A DNA stretch of 64,000 nt from Adhaeribacter pallidiroseus (GCF_003340495.1 NZ_QASA01000001.1:6014001-6078000), one strand, 5' to 3'; shown: positions 36,816 to 46,892, counted from the stretch's first letter. Numbers and translations are program-made. The notes: generated by a model from the letters alone, not told the origin.

Positions 36816-36926
36816 ATGGGAAAAGCACAAGATGCCAAAAAGGAAGTAAAGAAAAAACCTACTAAAACCGAAAAAGAGAAAAGAGCCGAAAAGCAGGAAA
36901 AAAAGAATAAACCCAAGTATGACTAA
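36816..36926 (+). CDS. 36-residue Lys/Glu-rich protein
   Basis: Read from ATG 36816: MGKAQDAKKEVKKKPTKTEK, then EKRAEKQEKKNKPKYD. Nearly half the residues are Lys, with alternating Glu: a charged single helix. It resembles short uncharacterised Bacteroidota proteins that begin MGKxQDxKKExKK. It lies between dinB and a hairpin terminator, which supports it as a real transcript. Confidence 0.6.
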   Translation: MGKAQDAKKEVKKKPTKTEKEKRAEKQEKKNKPKYD

Positions 36927-36996
36927 CTATTGCCCTTTACTTTTAAACAACAACAAGCCAATTCTGAAAAAAGCTTTGGCTTTTTATTTATCGGCT

Positions 36997-37030
36997 AAAA
37001 GTCCTACCGGTGCGTACCAGTAGGACTTTT
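36997..37030 (+). terminator. Terminator after the Lys-rich ORF
   Basis: AAAAGTCCTAC and GTAGGACTTTT pair around a 12-nt loop; T-rich tail. It ends 57 bp before the GH20 start. Confidence 0.88.
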
Positions 37031-37087
37031 ATTTTAATATAAAACCCGGTGCGTTTTTCTTTTTTGTTTAGTTTACTCCATTGCGAA

Positions 37088-39685
37088 ATGTCTACTTCTA
37101 CTAACCACTATTTTAAAATTTTTTGGGTCGCGTTAGGGACTATTTTTTTAAATTTTACTCTGGCTAGGAGCCAGCCCGCTGCGTTAGATCCACAGAAGTT
37201 AGTGACAAACTGGGAGATAAACGAAAATAATTATCAGAACAAAGCGCAGTTTTTATCTACTCTAACCTTTACGAATAAATCAACGGGCGCTTTGCCCGCT
37301 ACCGGCTGGAAAATTTATTTTAACTATAACCGCTCTATTATTCCGAGCTCGGTGCGCGGAACCGTAAATATCCAGCACCTGAACGGCGATTTATTTGAAA
37401 TAACTCCGCGGCCCGATTTTAGAATAATGGTAACGGGCAACTCCACCCGCATTTCATTTATTACCGGCGGCTCTGCGCTAAATATTACCGATGCCCCTTC
37501 GGGCTTTTATTTTGTTCAGGATACTAATCCCCGGCAGGGTTTAGCGATGGCACCCGTAACGGTTACCGTGCCCACGCAAGCCGAACAAAGTTTGCCCGGT
37601 GGCGGTAACAGCCCCACTATTACACTGGCTACTCCCGAAGCAATATTTCAGCAAAATAAAGCTACCGAAGATATGGTAGCTACTAAATTGCCCCAGGTTT
37701 TTCCAACGCCGGCTAGTTACCGCGAAACCAATACGGAGTTTATTTTAACACCAGACATACCTATTATTACCCCTGCTGATTATTTTCCAGAGGCCGAGAT
37801 GCTGGCTAACGATCTGGCCGCGGTATTTGGTAAAAAATTAACCTTTAAAAATACTGGCGAGGGTAAGGCCATCCGCTTAATAAAAAAAGAAGGCTTAGGA
37901 CCAGAAGCATACGAATTACGGGTTACGCCCCAAGAAATCATTATTAACGCTACTGCCCCCGCGGGCATGTTTTACGGCATGCAATCTTTAAAAACTATGC
38001 TGCCGGGTACCGCCCTGGATGGCAAACTAAAAAGTGTATCTATTAAAGGAGTAGAAATAACTGATTCTCCCCGGTTTAATCATCGGGCCGTGATGCTGGA
38101 TGTGGCGCGTAATTTTCAGCCGAAAAAGCAAGTATTAAAAATTCTTGACTTAATGGCTTTGTATAAGCTAAACGTATTGCATTTTCACTTAAACGACGAT
38201 GAAGGCTGGCGCTTGGAAATTAAAACCTTGCCCGAACTCACGGAGTTTGGCTCGAAACGCGCGCATACCCTGGATAGCCGCAATAACTTACCACCTTCGT
38301 ACGGATCTGGCCCGGTAAGTACCGGCCCACCGGGTTCCGGTTTTTACACCCGCGCTGATTTTGTGGAAATTTTAAAATATGCCCGCGATCGCAACATAAA
38401 AGTAATCCCGGAAATTGAGACGCCGGGCCATGCCCGCGCCGCTATTAAAGCCATGGATGCCCGATACACGCGCCTTTTAGGAGCAGGACAAAGAGAGGCA
38501 GCCGAAAAATACCTGCTCCGCGATATCAACGATAAATCCGAATACCAATCGGTGCAGAACTGGAACGATAACGTGATAAACGTAGCTTTGCCCTCGGTGT
38601 ATAATTTTATGGAAACCGTAGTAGATGAGGTGCGGGAAATGTACAAGGAAGCCGGCGCTACGCTGCAAACCATTCATTTCGGCGGCGACGAAGTACCGAA
38701 CGGGGTTTGGGTAAAATCGCCGCAAGTGCAAAAATTGATGCAGCAAGACGAACGCTTTACTTCCGTGGACGATATGTGGTATTACTACTTCGGGAAAGTA
38801 AACGAAATTTTAAAAACCCGCAATTTGTACCTATCGGGTTGGGAAGAAGTAGCCATGCGCAAAACCGAAATAGATGGCCAGAAGCATTACATTCCCAATC
38901 CGAGCCTGGTAAACGAAAACATTCACGTAGATGTCTGGAATAATGTTTTGGGAAGCGGGGCCGAAGATTTACCTTATCGTTTGGCCAACGCCGGTTACAA
39001 GGTAGTGCTCTCCAACGTAACCCATTTGTACATGGATATGGCTTATAACAACACCTTCGAAGAACCCGGTTTTTACTGGGGCAGTTACGTAGACGTAGAT
39101 AAACCATTCCGCTTTATTCCGTTTAACTACTACAAAAACACCAAAACCGATAAGTTTGGGAAACTCCTGCCCAGAACCATTTTTGCGGGGAAAGAGCGGC
39201 TCACCGAGTTTGGAAAAAACAACATTGTGGGCATTCAGGGCTTACTGTGGGCCGAAACTATTATCAGCCCGGAACGCATGGAGTACATGCTGCTACCCAA
39301 ATTACTGGGATTAGCCGAGCGCGCCTGGGCCCCGGAGCCCGACTGGGCCCTGGAGAAAGATTCCGTAAAAAGCGAAGCGCAATACCAGCAAGCCTGGTCG
39401 CAGTTTGCCAATGTACTCGGCAAACGGGAACTGTCCCGCCTGGACCGGTACCGCGGCGGCTTCCGGTACCGCTTACCCTTGCCCGGCGCCATTGTGCAGA
39501 ATGGCAAAGTTACGGCCAACGTGCAATTGCCCGGTTTAACTATCCGTTATACTGCCGATGGTACGGAACCCACCGTAAAAAGTAAACTGTACACTGGCCC
39601 AATCATTGAAACCGGCGCCATTAAACTCCGGACTTTTGATAGTACCGGTAGGGGTGGTAAAAGCGTGCGGGTAGTGAATTTGTAA
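37088..39685 (+). CDS. GH20 beta-N-acetylhexosaminidase
   Basis: 865 residues from ATG 37088 (MSTSTNHYFKIFWVAL; an earlier GTG at 37049 is in frame). Signal or membrane segment first, then a CHB_HEX carbohydrate-binding domain (about 30-190, NNYQNKAQFLSTLTFTN), GH20b (220-330) and the catalytic barrel with LHFHLNDDEGWRLEI and the Asp534-Glu535 acid/base pair in HFGGDEVPNGVW. A CHB_HEX_C beta domain ends the protein. It removes terminal GlcNAc/GalNAc, as in chitin or peptidoglycan recycling. No SusCD or other GH partners nearby, and no T9SS sorting domain. Confidence 0.95.
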   Translation: MSTSTNHYFKIFWVALGTIFLNFTLARSQPAALDPQKLVTNWEINENNYQNKAQFLSTLTFTNKSTGALPATGWKIYFNYNRSIIPSSVRGTVNIQHLNGDLFEITPRPDFRIMVTGNSTRISFITGGSALNITDAPSGFYFVQDTNPRQGLAMAPVTVTVPTQAEQSLPGGGNSPTITLATPEAIFQQNKATEDMVATKLPQVFPTPASYRETNTEFILTPDIPIITPADYFPEAEMLANDLAAVFGKKLTFKNTGEGKAIRLIKKEGLGPEAYELRVTPQEIIINATAPAGMFYGMQSLKTMLPGTALDGKLKSVSIKGVEITDSPRFNHRAVMLDVARNFQPKKQVLKILDLMALYKLNVLHFHLNDDEGWRLEIKTLPELTEFGSKRAHTLDSRNNLPPSYGSGPVSTGPPGSGFYTRADFVEILKYARDRNIKVIPEIETPGHARAAIKAMDARYTRLLGAGQREAAEKYLLRDINDKSEYQSVQNWNDNVINVALPSVYNFMETVVDEVREMYKEAGATLQTIHFGGDEVPNGVWVKSPQVQKLMQQDERFTSVDDMWYYYFGKVNEILKTRNLYLSGWEEVAMRKTEIDGQKHYIPNPSLVNENIHVDVWNNVLGSGAEDLPYRLANAGYKVVLSNVTHLYMDMAYNNTFEEPGFYWGSYVDVDKPFRFIPFNYYKNTKTDKFGKLLPRTIFAGKERLTEFGKNNIVGIQGLLWAETIISPERMEYMLLPKLLGLAERAWAPEPDWALEKDSVKSEAQYQQAWSQFANVLGKRELSRLDRYRGGFRYRLPLPGAIVQNGKVTANVQLPGLTIRYTADGTEPTVKSKLYTGPIIETGAIKLRTFDSTGRGGKSVRVVNL

Positions 39686-39726
39686 TAAATCTTAAAAAAG
39701 CTTCTGTTTAAATATTGCAGTAGGAT

Positions 39727-39768
39727 AAAAAGCGAAAGAACCGGGTTTCCCCGGTTTTTTGCTTTTTA
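39727..39768 (+). terminator. Terminator after the GH20 gene
   Basis: AACCGGG and CCCGGTT stem around TTTC, within longer AAAAAGC/GCTTTTT flanks. Confidence 0.85.
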
Positions 39769-39919
39769 CTTAATAGTATTTTTCTATTTGATTTTTTAAA
39801 TGCGTAAGATATAGTAAAATAGGTGGTTATGTAATTAGCCCGGATAAATATTGTGAAGTATAAGAATAGGCTTGCAACTATATTGTTTGCAAATGGGTCA
39901 TAAACTAAAAACCCCTACC

Positions 39920-40297
39920 ATGAGATACGCCTTAATCTTAGCTTTCTTAGCAATAACTACACTTGCTTGTAAAAAGGAGGAATTTAACAAAAGTACCTAC
40001 CGCGTTAAAAATAATACTCCTTATACCTTTACCAATGTGTATATAAAAGTTGGAACAACTGAAAATGATTATGGCCGCATAAATTCCCAGGAAACATCCA
40101 CTTACAAAAAGTTTGGCAGTAAAGATTACCCCTATATTAAAATAAGCTCCGAAGGTAAAGATTACGAATTTAAAATTTTACCTTTTGAGGCACCCCCATC
40201 CGGAACAAAAGTAAGTAAAAGGGCAGCGGCTCCTTTAACGTTTGTAGTTGATGTTAATTCAACTACCAATGGTTTAGATTACCACTTTGAAGAATAA
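39920..40297 (+). CDS. Small hypothetical lipoprotein
   Basis: 125 residues from ATG 39920 (MRYALILAFLAITTLACKK, lipobox Cys17); the earlier in-frame start at 39872 puts 16 polar residues first and is unlikely. The mature part is beta-rich (TYRVKNNTPYTFTNVYIKVG, YPYIKISSEGKDYEFKIL). No family recognised. It is followed by another lipoprotein gene on the same strand. Confidence 0.65.
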   Translation: MRYALILAFLAITTLACKKEEFNKSTYRVKNNTPYTFTNVYIKVGTTENDYGRINSQETSTYKKFGSKDYPYIKISSEGKDYEFKILPFEAPPSGTKVSKRAAAPLTFVVDVNSTTNGLDYHFEE

Positions 40298-40438
40298 GAT
40301 TTAACAGTTGGTACAAACCTTTTGCTGTTCGTGGATTCTTTACCTCGTTATAAATACTGGATTTACTATAACAGTAGCGGTATTTAAACTAATCAGAAGA
40401 TCTTCCGGCAAATCACTCAGCAGATTCAGTATTAGCAA

Positions 40439-40888
40439 TTGATACAATATTTTTTAAAAAATTACCCATTAAGAATTTATATACCTTTCCTGAAACAAAC
40501 AATTACTTTTTTTGCCATCCTTTTAGTAATGGTAAGCTGTAGCAAAGACAATGACATAAGCCATAAATTTACAGGTAAGTGGGAATATGAAAGATACATT
40601 GGTTATCCATTTACAGATACTGCTCTACCTCCTGGCAACGGACAGACTATTACGCTCACGAACAATGGCATTTTTGAAAGTAGAAAACAGGATACTGTTC
40701 TTTTTGTAGGAAAGTATACGATTAAGCAAAGAAAGGATTGTTATAAACGAGATAATACCTGGTTGCTTTCAACCGATGATCCATATTTTAAAGAAGTATA
40801 TATTAATATCGAAAATAATAAGCTTACCTTATCTCAACCAAACTGTTATGCAGACGGTGGAATTATCTATTATAGAAGGTTGAAGTAA
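40439..40888 (+). CDS. Small hypothetical lipoprotein, lipocalin-like pattern
   Basis: 149 residues from TTG 40439; no better ATG precedes the signal. The lipobox is ILLVMVSC near Cys34. Then HKFTGKWEYERYIGYPF, NGQTITLTNNGIFESR and a strand-rich rest recall the Bacteroidota lipocalin-like hypothetical lipoproteins. AT-richer than its neighbours. Ligand unknown. Confidence 0.6.
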   Translation: MIQYFLKNYPLRIYIPFLKQTITFFAILLVMVSCSKDNDISHKFTGKWEYERYIGYPFTDTALPPGNGQTITLTNNGIFESRKQDTVLFVGKYTIKQRKDCYKRDNTWLLSTDDPYFKEVYINIENNKLTLSQPNCYADGGIIYYRRLK

Positions 40889-40972
40889 TAAAAGCAAGTA
40901 GTTCTGAATATCAGTAATTGCACCCTAGGGTTATCCTTACTCAATAGCTAAATATTTAAATTTTTAACCAGA

Positions 40973-42415
40973 TTACTCCCCGTAATGAATCAGATTGCGG
41001 GCCATGCCGTTGAAAATAAAATAATGGAAAGGTAAAACCGAATACCAATACAAGCGCCCCATCAAACCTTTCGGGCGGAAAGTAGCGGTTTGTACTAAGT
41101 GGTTTTGTTCTTCTTTTTTTAAAATTTTAAATTCGAGCCAGGCTTCGCCAGGCAATTTCATTTCGGCGTACAGCAGCAAGCGTTTTTCTTTTTTGTCGGC
41201 GTGCAGCACGCGCCAGAAATCAAGCGCATCGCCAGGGTTTAAAGTAGCAAAGTTGGTGCGGCCCCGCCGCAAACCTACGCCGCCAAAAAGCTTATCGATA
41301 AAACCCCGCAACCGCCATAAGCCATCCAGGTAATACCAGCCTTGCAGGCCCCCAATCCGAAAAATATTATTCACCACCGCCTCGGGAGAGCGGGTAAAAA
41401 CAAAGTCGCGGCGGTCTTTAAAGCAGCCTTCTTCGGGCACCTGAATAAACTCGGTAACTCGTAAGGGACTTTCGCTATTCGAAAAAGAATCTTTCCAACT
41501 GGAGGCTACCTCGTTTTGCGCAATGCGGGCAAAGGCCAGTTCCACCGATTCTTTATAACTCATGAGTGGTAACGGCACTAAATCGGTAATGCCCAGGTTG
41601 CGGCAAACAACTTCGTTTTTCATAGAGTCCACCAGGCTGCGCGCTAGAGCAAAAGAAGTGGCGGTAACAAAATAAAGCCAGTACGACGATAACTTGGGCG
41701 AAAGTACCGGTACCGAAATAATCCAGCGTTTTAATCCCCGCACTTCGGCAAAAATAGCCAGCATCTGCTTGTACGTTAAAATCTCCGCGCCGCCAATATC
41801 AAATACTTTATTGTACGTTTCCGGTTTATCTATTACGCCTACCAAATACTCCATTACGTTGCGGATGCCGATGGGCTGGCACCGCGACTGGAGCCACTTT
41901 GGGGCAATCATAACGGGTAGTTTTTCGACTAAATCCCGGATGATCTCGAACGAAGCACTGCCGGAACCAATAATAATAGCGGCCCGCAGCACCGTAACCG
42001 GTATGTTAGCGGTAGTCAGAATTTCTTCGACGTGCTTGCGCGAATTTAAGTGACGGGATAATTCAGCGTCGTTGGCAATGCCACCCAGGTAAATAATTTG
42101 CCGGCAAGCAGTGGTTTTTAAATATTCGCTAAAATTTTGTGCTGTTTTTGCTTCCAGATCATTAAAGTGCCGGTACGAGGTACTCATGGAATGGATGAGG
42201 TAAAAAGCAATGTCAAAATCGGTAGGTAACTCCGCTAAACTGGCGGCATTCAGAAAATCAGCTTCCAGTATATGAATGTGGGGCTGCATGCTTTCCGGCA
42301 CCGCAAAGCGGTTGCGGTCGCGCACGGTGCCGTATACCTCGTGGCCCAGACTTACCAGGTAATACACTAATCGTTTGCCAATGTAGCCCGTGGCACCGGT
42401 TACCAACATTTTCAT
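40973..42415 (-). CDS. NAD(P)-binding SDR with C-terminal DUF2867
   Basis: 480 residues. An atypical SDR: MKMLVTGATGYIGKRLVYYL with the GxxGxxG loop at residues 6-12, LIHSMSTSY, and an NmrA-like body to about 300. Residues 330-480 are DUF2867, a START-like domain (EEGCFKDRRDFVFTRSPEAVV, FWRVLHADKKEKRLLLYAEMKLPGEAW). Probably membrane-lipid or quinone related, but no reaction is known. Monocistronic. Confidence 0.9.
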   Translation of the reverse strand: MKMLVTGATGYIGKRLVYYLVSLGHEVYGTVRDRNRFAVPESMQPHIHILEADFLNAASLAELPTDFDIAFYLIHSMSTSYRHFNDLEAKTAQNFSEYLKTTACRQIIYLGGIANDAELSRHLNSRKHVEEILTTANIPVTVLRAAIIIGSGSASFEIIRDLVEKLPVMIAPKWLQSRCQPIGIRNVMEYLVGVIDKPETYNKVFDIGGAEILTYKQMLAIFAEVRGLKRWIISVPVLSPKLSSYWLYFVTATSFALARSLVDSMKNEVVCRNLGITDLVPLPLMSYKESVELAFARIAQNEVASSWKDSFSNSESPLRVTEFIQVPEEGCFKDRRDFVFTRSPEAVVNNIFRIGGLQGWYYLDGLWRLRGFIDKLFGGVGLRRGRTNFATLNPGDALDFWRVLHADKKEKRLLLYAEMKLPGEAWLEFKILKKEEQNHLVQTATFRPKGLMGRLYWYSVLPFHYFIFNGMARNLIHYGE

Positions 42416-42813
42416 AAAGAAGTAACCTTAAACCGCACAAATAGTTTAGCGGCTTCTGTTGCCCCAACTATAGGAGCAAGCAAATTTTTAATTTTTAGTA
42501 ATTAAGTTAGAAAGAAGTTTAATGGAAGATAATGGTGTCCCAAATCTGCTTTAGCCGGTAATTATTCACCCGGGATAGATACCAAAGAAGAGTAAGCAGA
42601 TTCTTATGATAGCGGAGGAGCGGACCTGTATTCTGAGCATCATCCCAAAAGGTTTGATTTTTACTCTCATTCGCCTAAGAAAGGCTTATTTAGACGTAGA
42701 ATGCGAAAAATAAACCAACAATTTAATAAGTTTTATTAGTCTTTAATTATAGGATGCGTATAACAGAGTAATATTCACTATACCTATAATAACTATTTAA
42801 ATTTAAAGAAACT
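42416..42813. other. Intergenic region upstream of the PorT-type barrel
   Basis: Nearly 400 bp without gene or hairpin. A TTTAAATTTAAAG motif lies just before the start. No exact promoter motif seen. Confidence 0.6.
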
Positions 42814-43491
42814 ATGTTTAGCAATTATTTTTTTAAAAAATTACCAGGATTAGGATTGGTTGTTTGCTTATTACTGGGAGCTGGTCAGGTAAAAGCCCAA
42901 GAAGACAATCCGGGACCTAGATTTGGTATTAAGGGAGGCGTAAACTTTTCGCAACTCTATGTAGACCAACCTGAAGCCGAAGACGAAAACATAAAAGTGG
43001 GTGTGAACCTAGGTGTTTTTGCGAAAGTGCCGATTACTAGTTTTCTGGCTATTCAACCCGAGTTACTTTATACCAGCGCGGGTTCCAAGATTACTTACGG
43101 TGGTTCTACTTTCGAAAATGTATTTGGTATTGAGCCCGGTGAAGTGCGGTTCAATTTAAACTACATTCAGGTGCCTATTGCTCTTGCAGTTAATATCGGT
43201 CCATTAAACGTGCATGCAGGTCCTTATTTGGCTTACTTGGCATCGGCTAATATTAAAGACATGAAAAAGTCTGATTTAAATACGAATGAATTTAAAGAGC
43301 TAGACCGGGATGATTTTAACACTTTTGATTACGGAGCGGTAATTGGTGTTGGATTTGATGTGGGTAATCTTACCCTGGGGGCTCGTTATAATTACGGCTT
43401 GCGCGAAGTAGGTAATACTCGTTTAGCTGGTGAATTAACCAAAGATTCCAAGAACTCCGTGGCCCAGATTTATATCGGCATTGGCCTCTAG
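42814..43491 (+). CDS. PorT-type outer-membrane beta-barrel protein
   Basis: 225 residues. Signal peptide (LPGLGLVVCLLLGAGQVKAQ), then RFGIKGGVNFSQLYVD, a hallmark of OMP_b-brl_2/PorT-like barrels, strands such as FLAIQPELLYTSAGSKI and FNLNYIQVPIALAVNIG, and an SVAQIYIGIGL end. An eight-stranded barrel with no known cargo. Terminator at 43529-43562. Confidence 0.88.
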   Translation: MFSNYFFKKLPGLGLVVCLLLGAGQVKAQEDNPGPRFGIKGGVNFSQLYVDQPEAEDENIKVGVNLGVFAKVPITSFLAIQPELLYTSAGSKITYGGSTFENVFGIEPGEVRFNLNYIQVPIALAVNIGPLNVHAGPYLAYLASANIKDMKKSDLNTNEFKELDRDDFNTFDYGAVIGVGFDVGNLTLGARYNYGLREVGNTRLAGELTKDSKNSVAQIYIGIGL

Positions 43492-43528
43492 TTTCGTAAG
43501 CCTATCATTTAGGAGATCAACAATTGAG

Positions 43529-43562
43529 AAACCTTGCTTCTAATTGGGGGGCAAGGTTTTTT
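43529..43562 (+). terminator. Terminator after the PorT-type barrel gene
   Basis: AACCTTGC and GCAAGGTT stem followed by T4-6. Confidence 0.82.
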
Positions 43563-43595
43563 AATGCTTTTTAAAAATTCTTTACCTGTAAGTTT

Positions 43596-44780
43596 ATGAA
43601 AATGAAATTTTATCTATCCCTGCTTTTATTGGTAGTAAGTGGGCCGGCATTCTCCCAGTATAAAACGGTGCTGTTTAACTACGAACGCGCTTATTTCGAC
43701 GATGGCCAGCCTTTACCGGCCGAAAGCAAATTTATTATCACGGGCGAAGCCAGCGCCTTGGTTGATATTGTAGAAGTAAAAGTATATCATTCCGCCAACA
43801 CCGATAAAGCTCCTTTTTATCAAAATACCTGGGAACATAAGGCGAACAATCCGGCTACTTCTTTTACTTTACCCGTTAACCAACCGTTGCGCGGCAACGA
43901 AGAATATACCTTTCTGATAAATTATTACGCTAAAATATCCCAGGAGCAGCAGCAACAATTAGTTAGCCAGATCAACACGGCTCTGGGTGCTTACATTGAT
44001 CAATCGTACCAGGTAGAACGCTCCGGAATTGCCATGCTGCAACACCCCAGAACCATGCGCAATGATTTAAACGCGATCGTAAACCAAGGTCTTTCGCTGC
44101 ACCGCAACATTATCAACTACACTTTTCCGGGTTTTTCTGACCTGGTGTACCTGAAACTAAAACAATTGAGTGAGGTAAATTTGCAAAAGGCCCGTTTTAA
44201 TGTTTTTAAGCAAGAAGACGACAATACCAAATCGGTAAAGCTCCGGTATGCGCAAGAACAAATTGCTGCCTTAAAAACCTTGTTAAATCAAGAAGTGGCC
44301 CAGTACGGCGGCGTGCAGTTATATGCGCTTACAGATAGCAAAAAAGTGGCAGACTACAATACCGAAAAAACCAAAAATGCTCTGGCTCTTAACGTAGGTT
44401 ACGGCGGCGTATATTATTCCGGCTCATTTGATAACCTGACGTATGATGCTTCGCCGTACGCGGGTATTTCTATTCCGTTCGGTAAAGAGCCGTTTGCTTC
44501 GCCTTTTATGGCCCGTACCAGCATCTCCACCGGAGTATTTTTAAAAAATTTAGATTTTGGGCCCGGCAACGAAGCCACCGGACCAGTAGTGCGACGACCC
44601 GTTTATCTGGCTTTGGGTTACCGGATCCTACCTTTCATCCGGTTAAATGCCGGGGCCACGGTTTTGCAAAATAAACTAAACAGCAGTACCAACACCGATT
44701 TAAATCTGGATAAAGTATACATCCGGCCGTTTGTGGGTTTAAGTATGGAAGTTAATTTATGGTTGAACTTAAACCGGTAA
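43596..44780 (+). CDS. Hypothetical secreted protein coupled to OmpA
   Basis: 394 residues with a signal peptide (FYLSLLLLVVSGPAFSQ). Residues 20-110 form a beta domain (TVLFNYERAYFDDGQPLP), 115-260 are helical and Gln/Leu-rich (QEQQQQLVSQINTALGAY, YAQEQIAALKTLL), and the C-terminus is barrel-like (ALALNVGYGGVYYSG, FIRLNAGATVL, FVGLSMEVNLWLNL). Its stop overlaps the OmpA start (TAATG), so the products are made together and probably work together in the envelope. No family recognised. Confidence 0.75.
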   Translation: MKMKFYLSLLLLVVSGPAFSQYKTVLFNYERAYFDDGQPLPAESKFIITGEASALVDIVEVKVYHSANTDKAPFYQNTWEHKANNPATSFTLPVNQPLRGNEEYTFLINYYAKISQEQQQQLVSQINTALGAYIDQSYQVERSGIAMLQHPRTMRNDLNAIVNQGLSLHRNIINYTFPGFSDLVYLKLKQLSEVNLQKARFNVFKQEDDNTKSVKLRYAQEQIAALKTLLNQEVAQYGGVQLYALTDSKKVADYNTEKTKNALALNVGYGGVYYSGSFDNLTYDASPYAGISIPFGKEPFASPFMARTSISTGVFLKNLDFGPGNEATGPVVRRPVYLALGYRILPFIRLNAGATVLQNKLNSSTNTDLNLDKVYIRPFVGLSMEVNLWLNLNR

Positions 44781-46612
44781 TGATGAAAAGCTCCCTCTTT
44801 GTATTTTTTTCCATTTTGAGCTGGTTACCTAGTTACGCCCAGCACAACCTGTATAAGTGGCAGGTAAAAGGCTATACGGGTATCGCGCATTATTTTAACA
44901 CCAACCAAAAAACGATTGATTACCTGCAACCCGATGATAATATGTGGTACCGCCTGGAAATTGGCCACAGTTTAGGTAAAACGTTTGGGCTGGCGGCCAG
45001 TGCTTCCATGGGTAATATCAGGGGTTTGGCCCCACTGGGCGGCTATTTTACCACGGAAGCGCGCATGACCTCGTTACGACTTTATTTTTACACCGATAAT
45101 GGTTGGTTGTTAAAAGAATCATCGTTGGTAGCGCCTTACTTTTTTGGCGGATATGGCTTAAGTTCCCTGCAAGATGCTCCCCGCCACGATCAATACCAGC
45201 AAGCGCTACCATTTGGTTTGGGTTTTAAATTTCGGGTAGCCGATAGATGGCAAATAGATTTTCAGACCGAAGCGGTTTATCATACTACTGAATCGGAGAA
45301 CGACCTGTTTCCCCAGCAGAATAAATACAATAATAGTTTTCTGCATACAGGTGTGTCTTTGGCGTATAATTTTGGCTTTAAGCCTTCCAGTTTCAAGGCT
45401 TCTCGGTTTTACTCTAATATAACCCCATCTATAACCCCATCAACCGCTCCGGGAACAACTGCTGTACCCATCGCTCCCGGTACACTCCCAATAACGGATT
45501 CGCTGTATCAAACACCCGATACTACTATTGCTAAGCTAAATACCCGGTCTACTACTTTAGCTTCGCCCGAGTCCCGGGCAGTAACGCCCAGAATGGTGGT
45601 AATACGCGATACGGTTTTGGTGAAAGAGAATAACTATTCCTCGGTATCAGATACTCTAAGCGCTACGGCATTTAGAAAACAAATTGTGGATAGTATGGCT
45701 ACCGTAAACAATAATCAAAATAAGACTCGTGAAAGTGTTATAAGCCAAGATGCTGAACTAACGGCCGCGCAAAGAAAGGCGATCCGGGATCGGGAAAAAG
45801 CTTTGGCCGAGTATGATCAGCGTACCCGACGGGCAAACGCTCTTCGACAATCCCAAATTGCCCGCACTCCCGAACCATTAAGGCCAACCTCTGTTTATCG
45901 GCCCCCCGCTACTACCCGCGTTTACCAACCAACTCCCCGGGTATATTCGAGTAGATCAACTCCGGTGATTCCGGTTACTCCAAGTGCTACCGTACTGCTG
46001 GATAATGATCGAAGAAACCTGGAAGAAGTAAACCGCAAAAACCTGCAATTGCGTTATGCTTACGACTCCTTAAATACCTTAAATAGCCGCGATACCACCT
46101 TGAGCACGCAGTTAAGACAACAAAATAGAGCTTTTAATAGCCTGGATAACAGGTTAAGGCGGTACATGCAAGACCAGGCTAATTTAAACGATAGCTTGCG
46201 GCAAAGATTAAATTTTTATGAAGGAGCGTTAGCCCGCACGCCACAGGCTACCTCTTTAGCGCCACCAGTTACCTCTTTACCAGTTAATGAAACTGCATTT
46301 GATACTACGGTTTTCTTCAATAAAAACAGTTCGCAAATTCTGTCCTTAAATTTTAATAATTTATTGGGGTGCGCCGCTTATTTGAAAGCCAATCCGGAGC
46401 AAAGACTACAACTTACCGGCTATGCCGATCGCTCGGGTAAACCGGAGTATAATTTATTGTTAAGCCGGAAAAGAGTAGAAGCCGTTTCAAATTTTCTGCA
46501 ATACCGGGGGATAGCCAAAGAACGTATATTCATGCAATATTTTGGCGAAGCTAATTCCAAGGACCCATTGGTTCCTCTGGATAGAAAAGTAATATTGAAT
46601 ATTATCGATTAG
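44780..46612 (+). CDS. OmpA-family protein with N-terminal barrel and coiled-coil linker
   Basis: 610 residues from ATG 44780, overlapping the previous stop by 1 nt. Signal peptide to YAQ, then a beta-barrel-like part to about 215. A Thr/Pro/Arg-rich linker (TPSITPSTAPGTTAVPIAPG) leads to a charged coiled coil (about 400-490), ending in an OmpA peptidoglycan-binding domain with LTGYADRSGKPEYN and LLLSRKRVEAVSNFL, where Asp and Arg bind diaminopimelate. It ties the outer membrane to the wall. Terminator at 46632-46675. Confidence 0.88.
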   Translation: MMKSSLFVFFSILSWLPSYAQHNLYKWQVKGYTGIAHYFNTNQKTIDYLQPDDNMWYRLEIGHSLGKTFGLAASASMGNIRGLAPLGGYFTTEARMTSLRLYFYTDNGWLLKESSLVAPYFFGGYGLSSLQDAPRHDQYQQALPFGLGFKFRVADRWQIDFQTEAVYHTTESENDLFPQQNKYNNSFLHTGVSLAYNFGFKPSSFKASRFYSNITPSITPSTAPGTTAVPIAPGTLPITDSLYQTPDTTIAKLNTRSTTLASPESRAVTPRMVVIRDTVLVKENNYSSVSDTLSATAFRKQIVDSMATVNNNQNKTRESVISQDAELTAAQRKAIRDREKALAEYDQRTRRANALRQSQIARTPEPLRPTSVYRPPATTRVYQPTPRVYSSRSTPVIPVTPSATVLLDNDRRNLEEVNRKNLQLRYAYDSLNTLNSRDTTLSTQLRQQNRAFNSLDNRLRRYMQDQANLNDSLRQRLNFYEGALARTPQATSLAPPVTSLPVNETAFDTTVFFNKNSSQILSLNFNNLLGCAAYLKANPEQRLQLTGYADRSGKPEYNLLLSRKRVEAVSNFLQYRGIAKERIFMQYFGEANSKDPLVPLDRKVILNIID

Positions 46613-46631
46613 ATTACATTCCATTTTCTAT

Positions 46632-46675
46632 AAAAGGTAGCTAACCACTTTTAAGTGGTTAGCTACCTTTTTTTG
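46632..46675 (+). terminator. Terminator after the OmpA-family gene
   Basis: AAAAGGTAGCTAACCACTT and its complement, a 19-bp perfect stem around TT, followed by T-run. Confidence 0.92.
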
Positions 46676-46892
46676 TTTTTAGTTATAAATAAAGTGCTTC
46701 GAGGATTGGTTTGGATACAGTTTTCAGCGGATAGAAAAGTTAAAATTTAAAAAATTAGACAATTAATGTAGAAATGTTAGTGTGCTAACCCAAATAGGGG
46801 AGCAGGCAGCGGATTAGGAGAAATGGTATTGTTGTTGTATAGCGATTTTAATATATAACAAGCAAAAATTTTAAAATTCTTTTAATCAGCTT

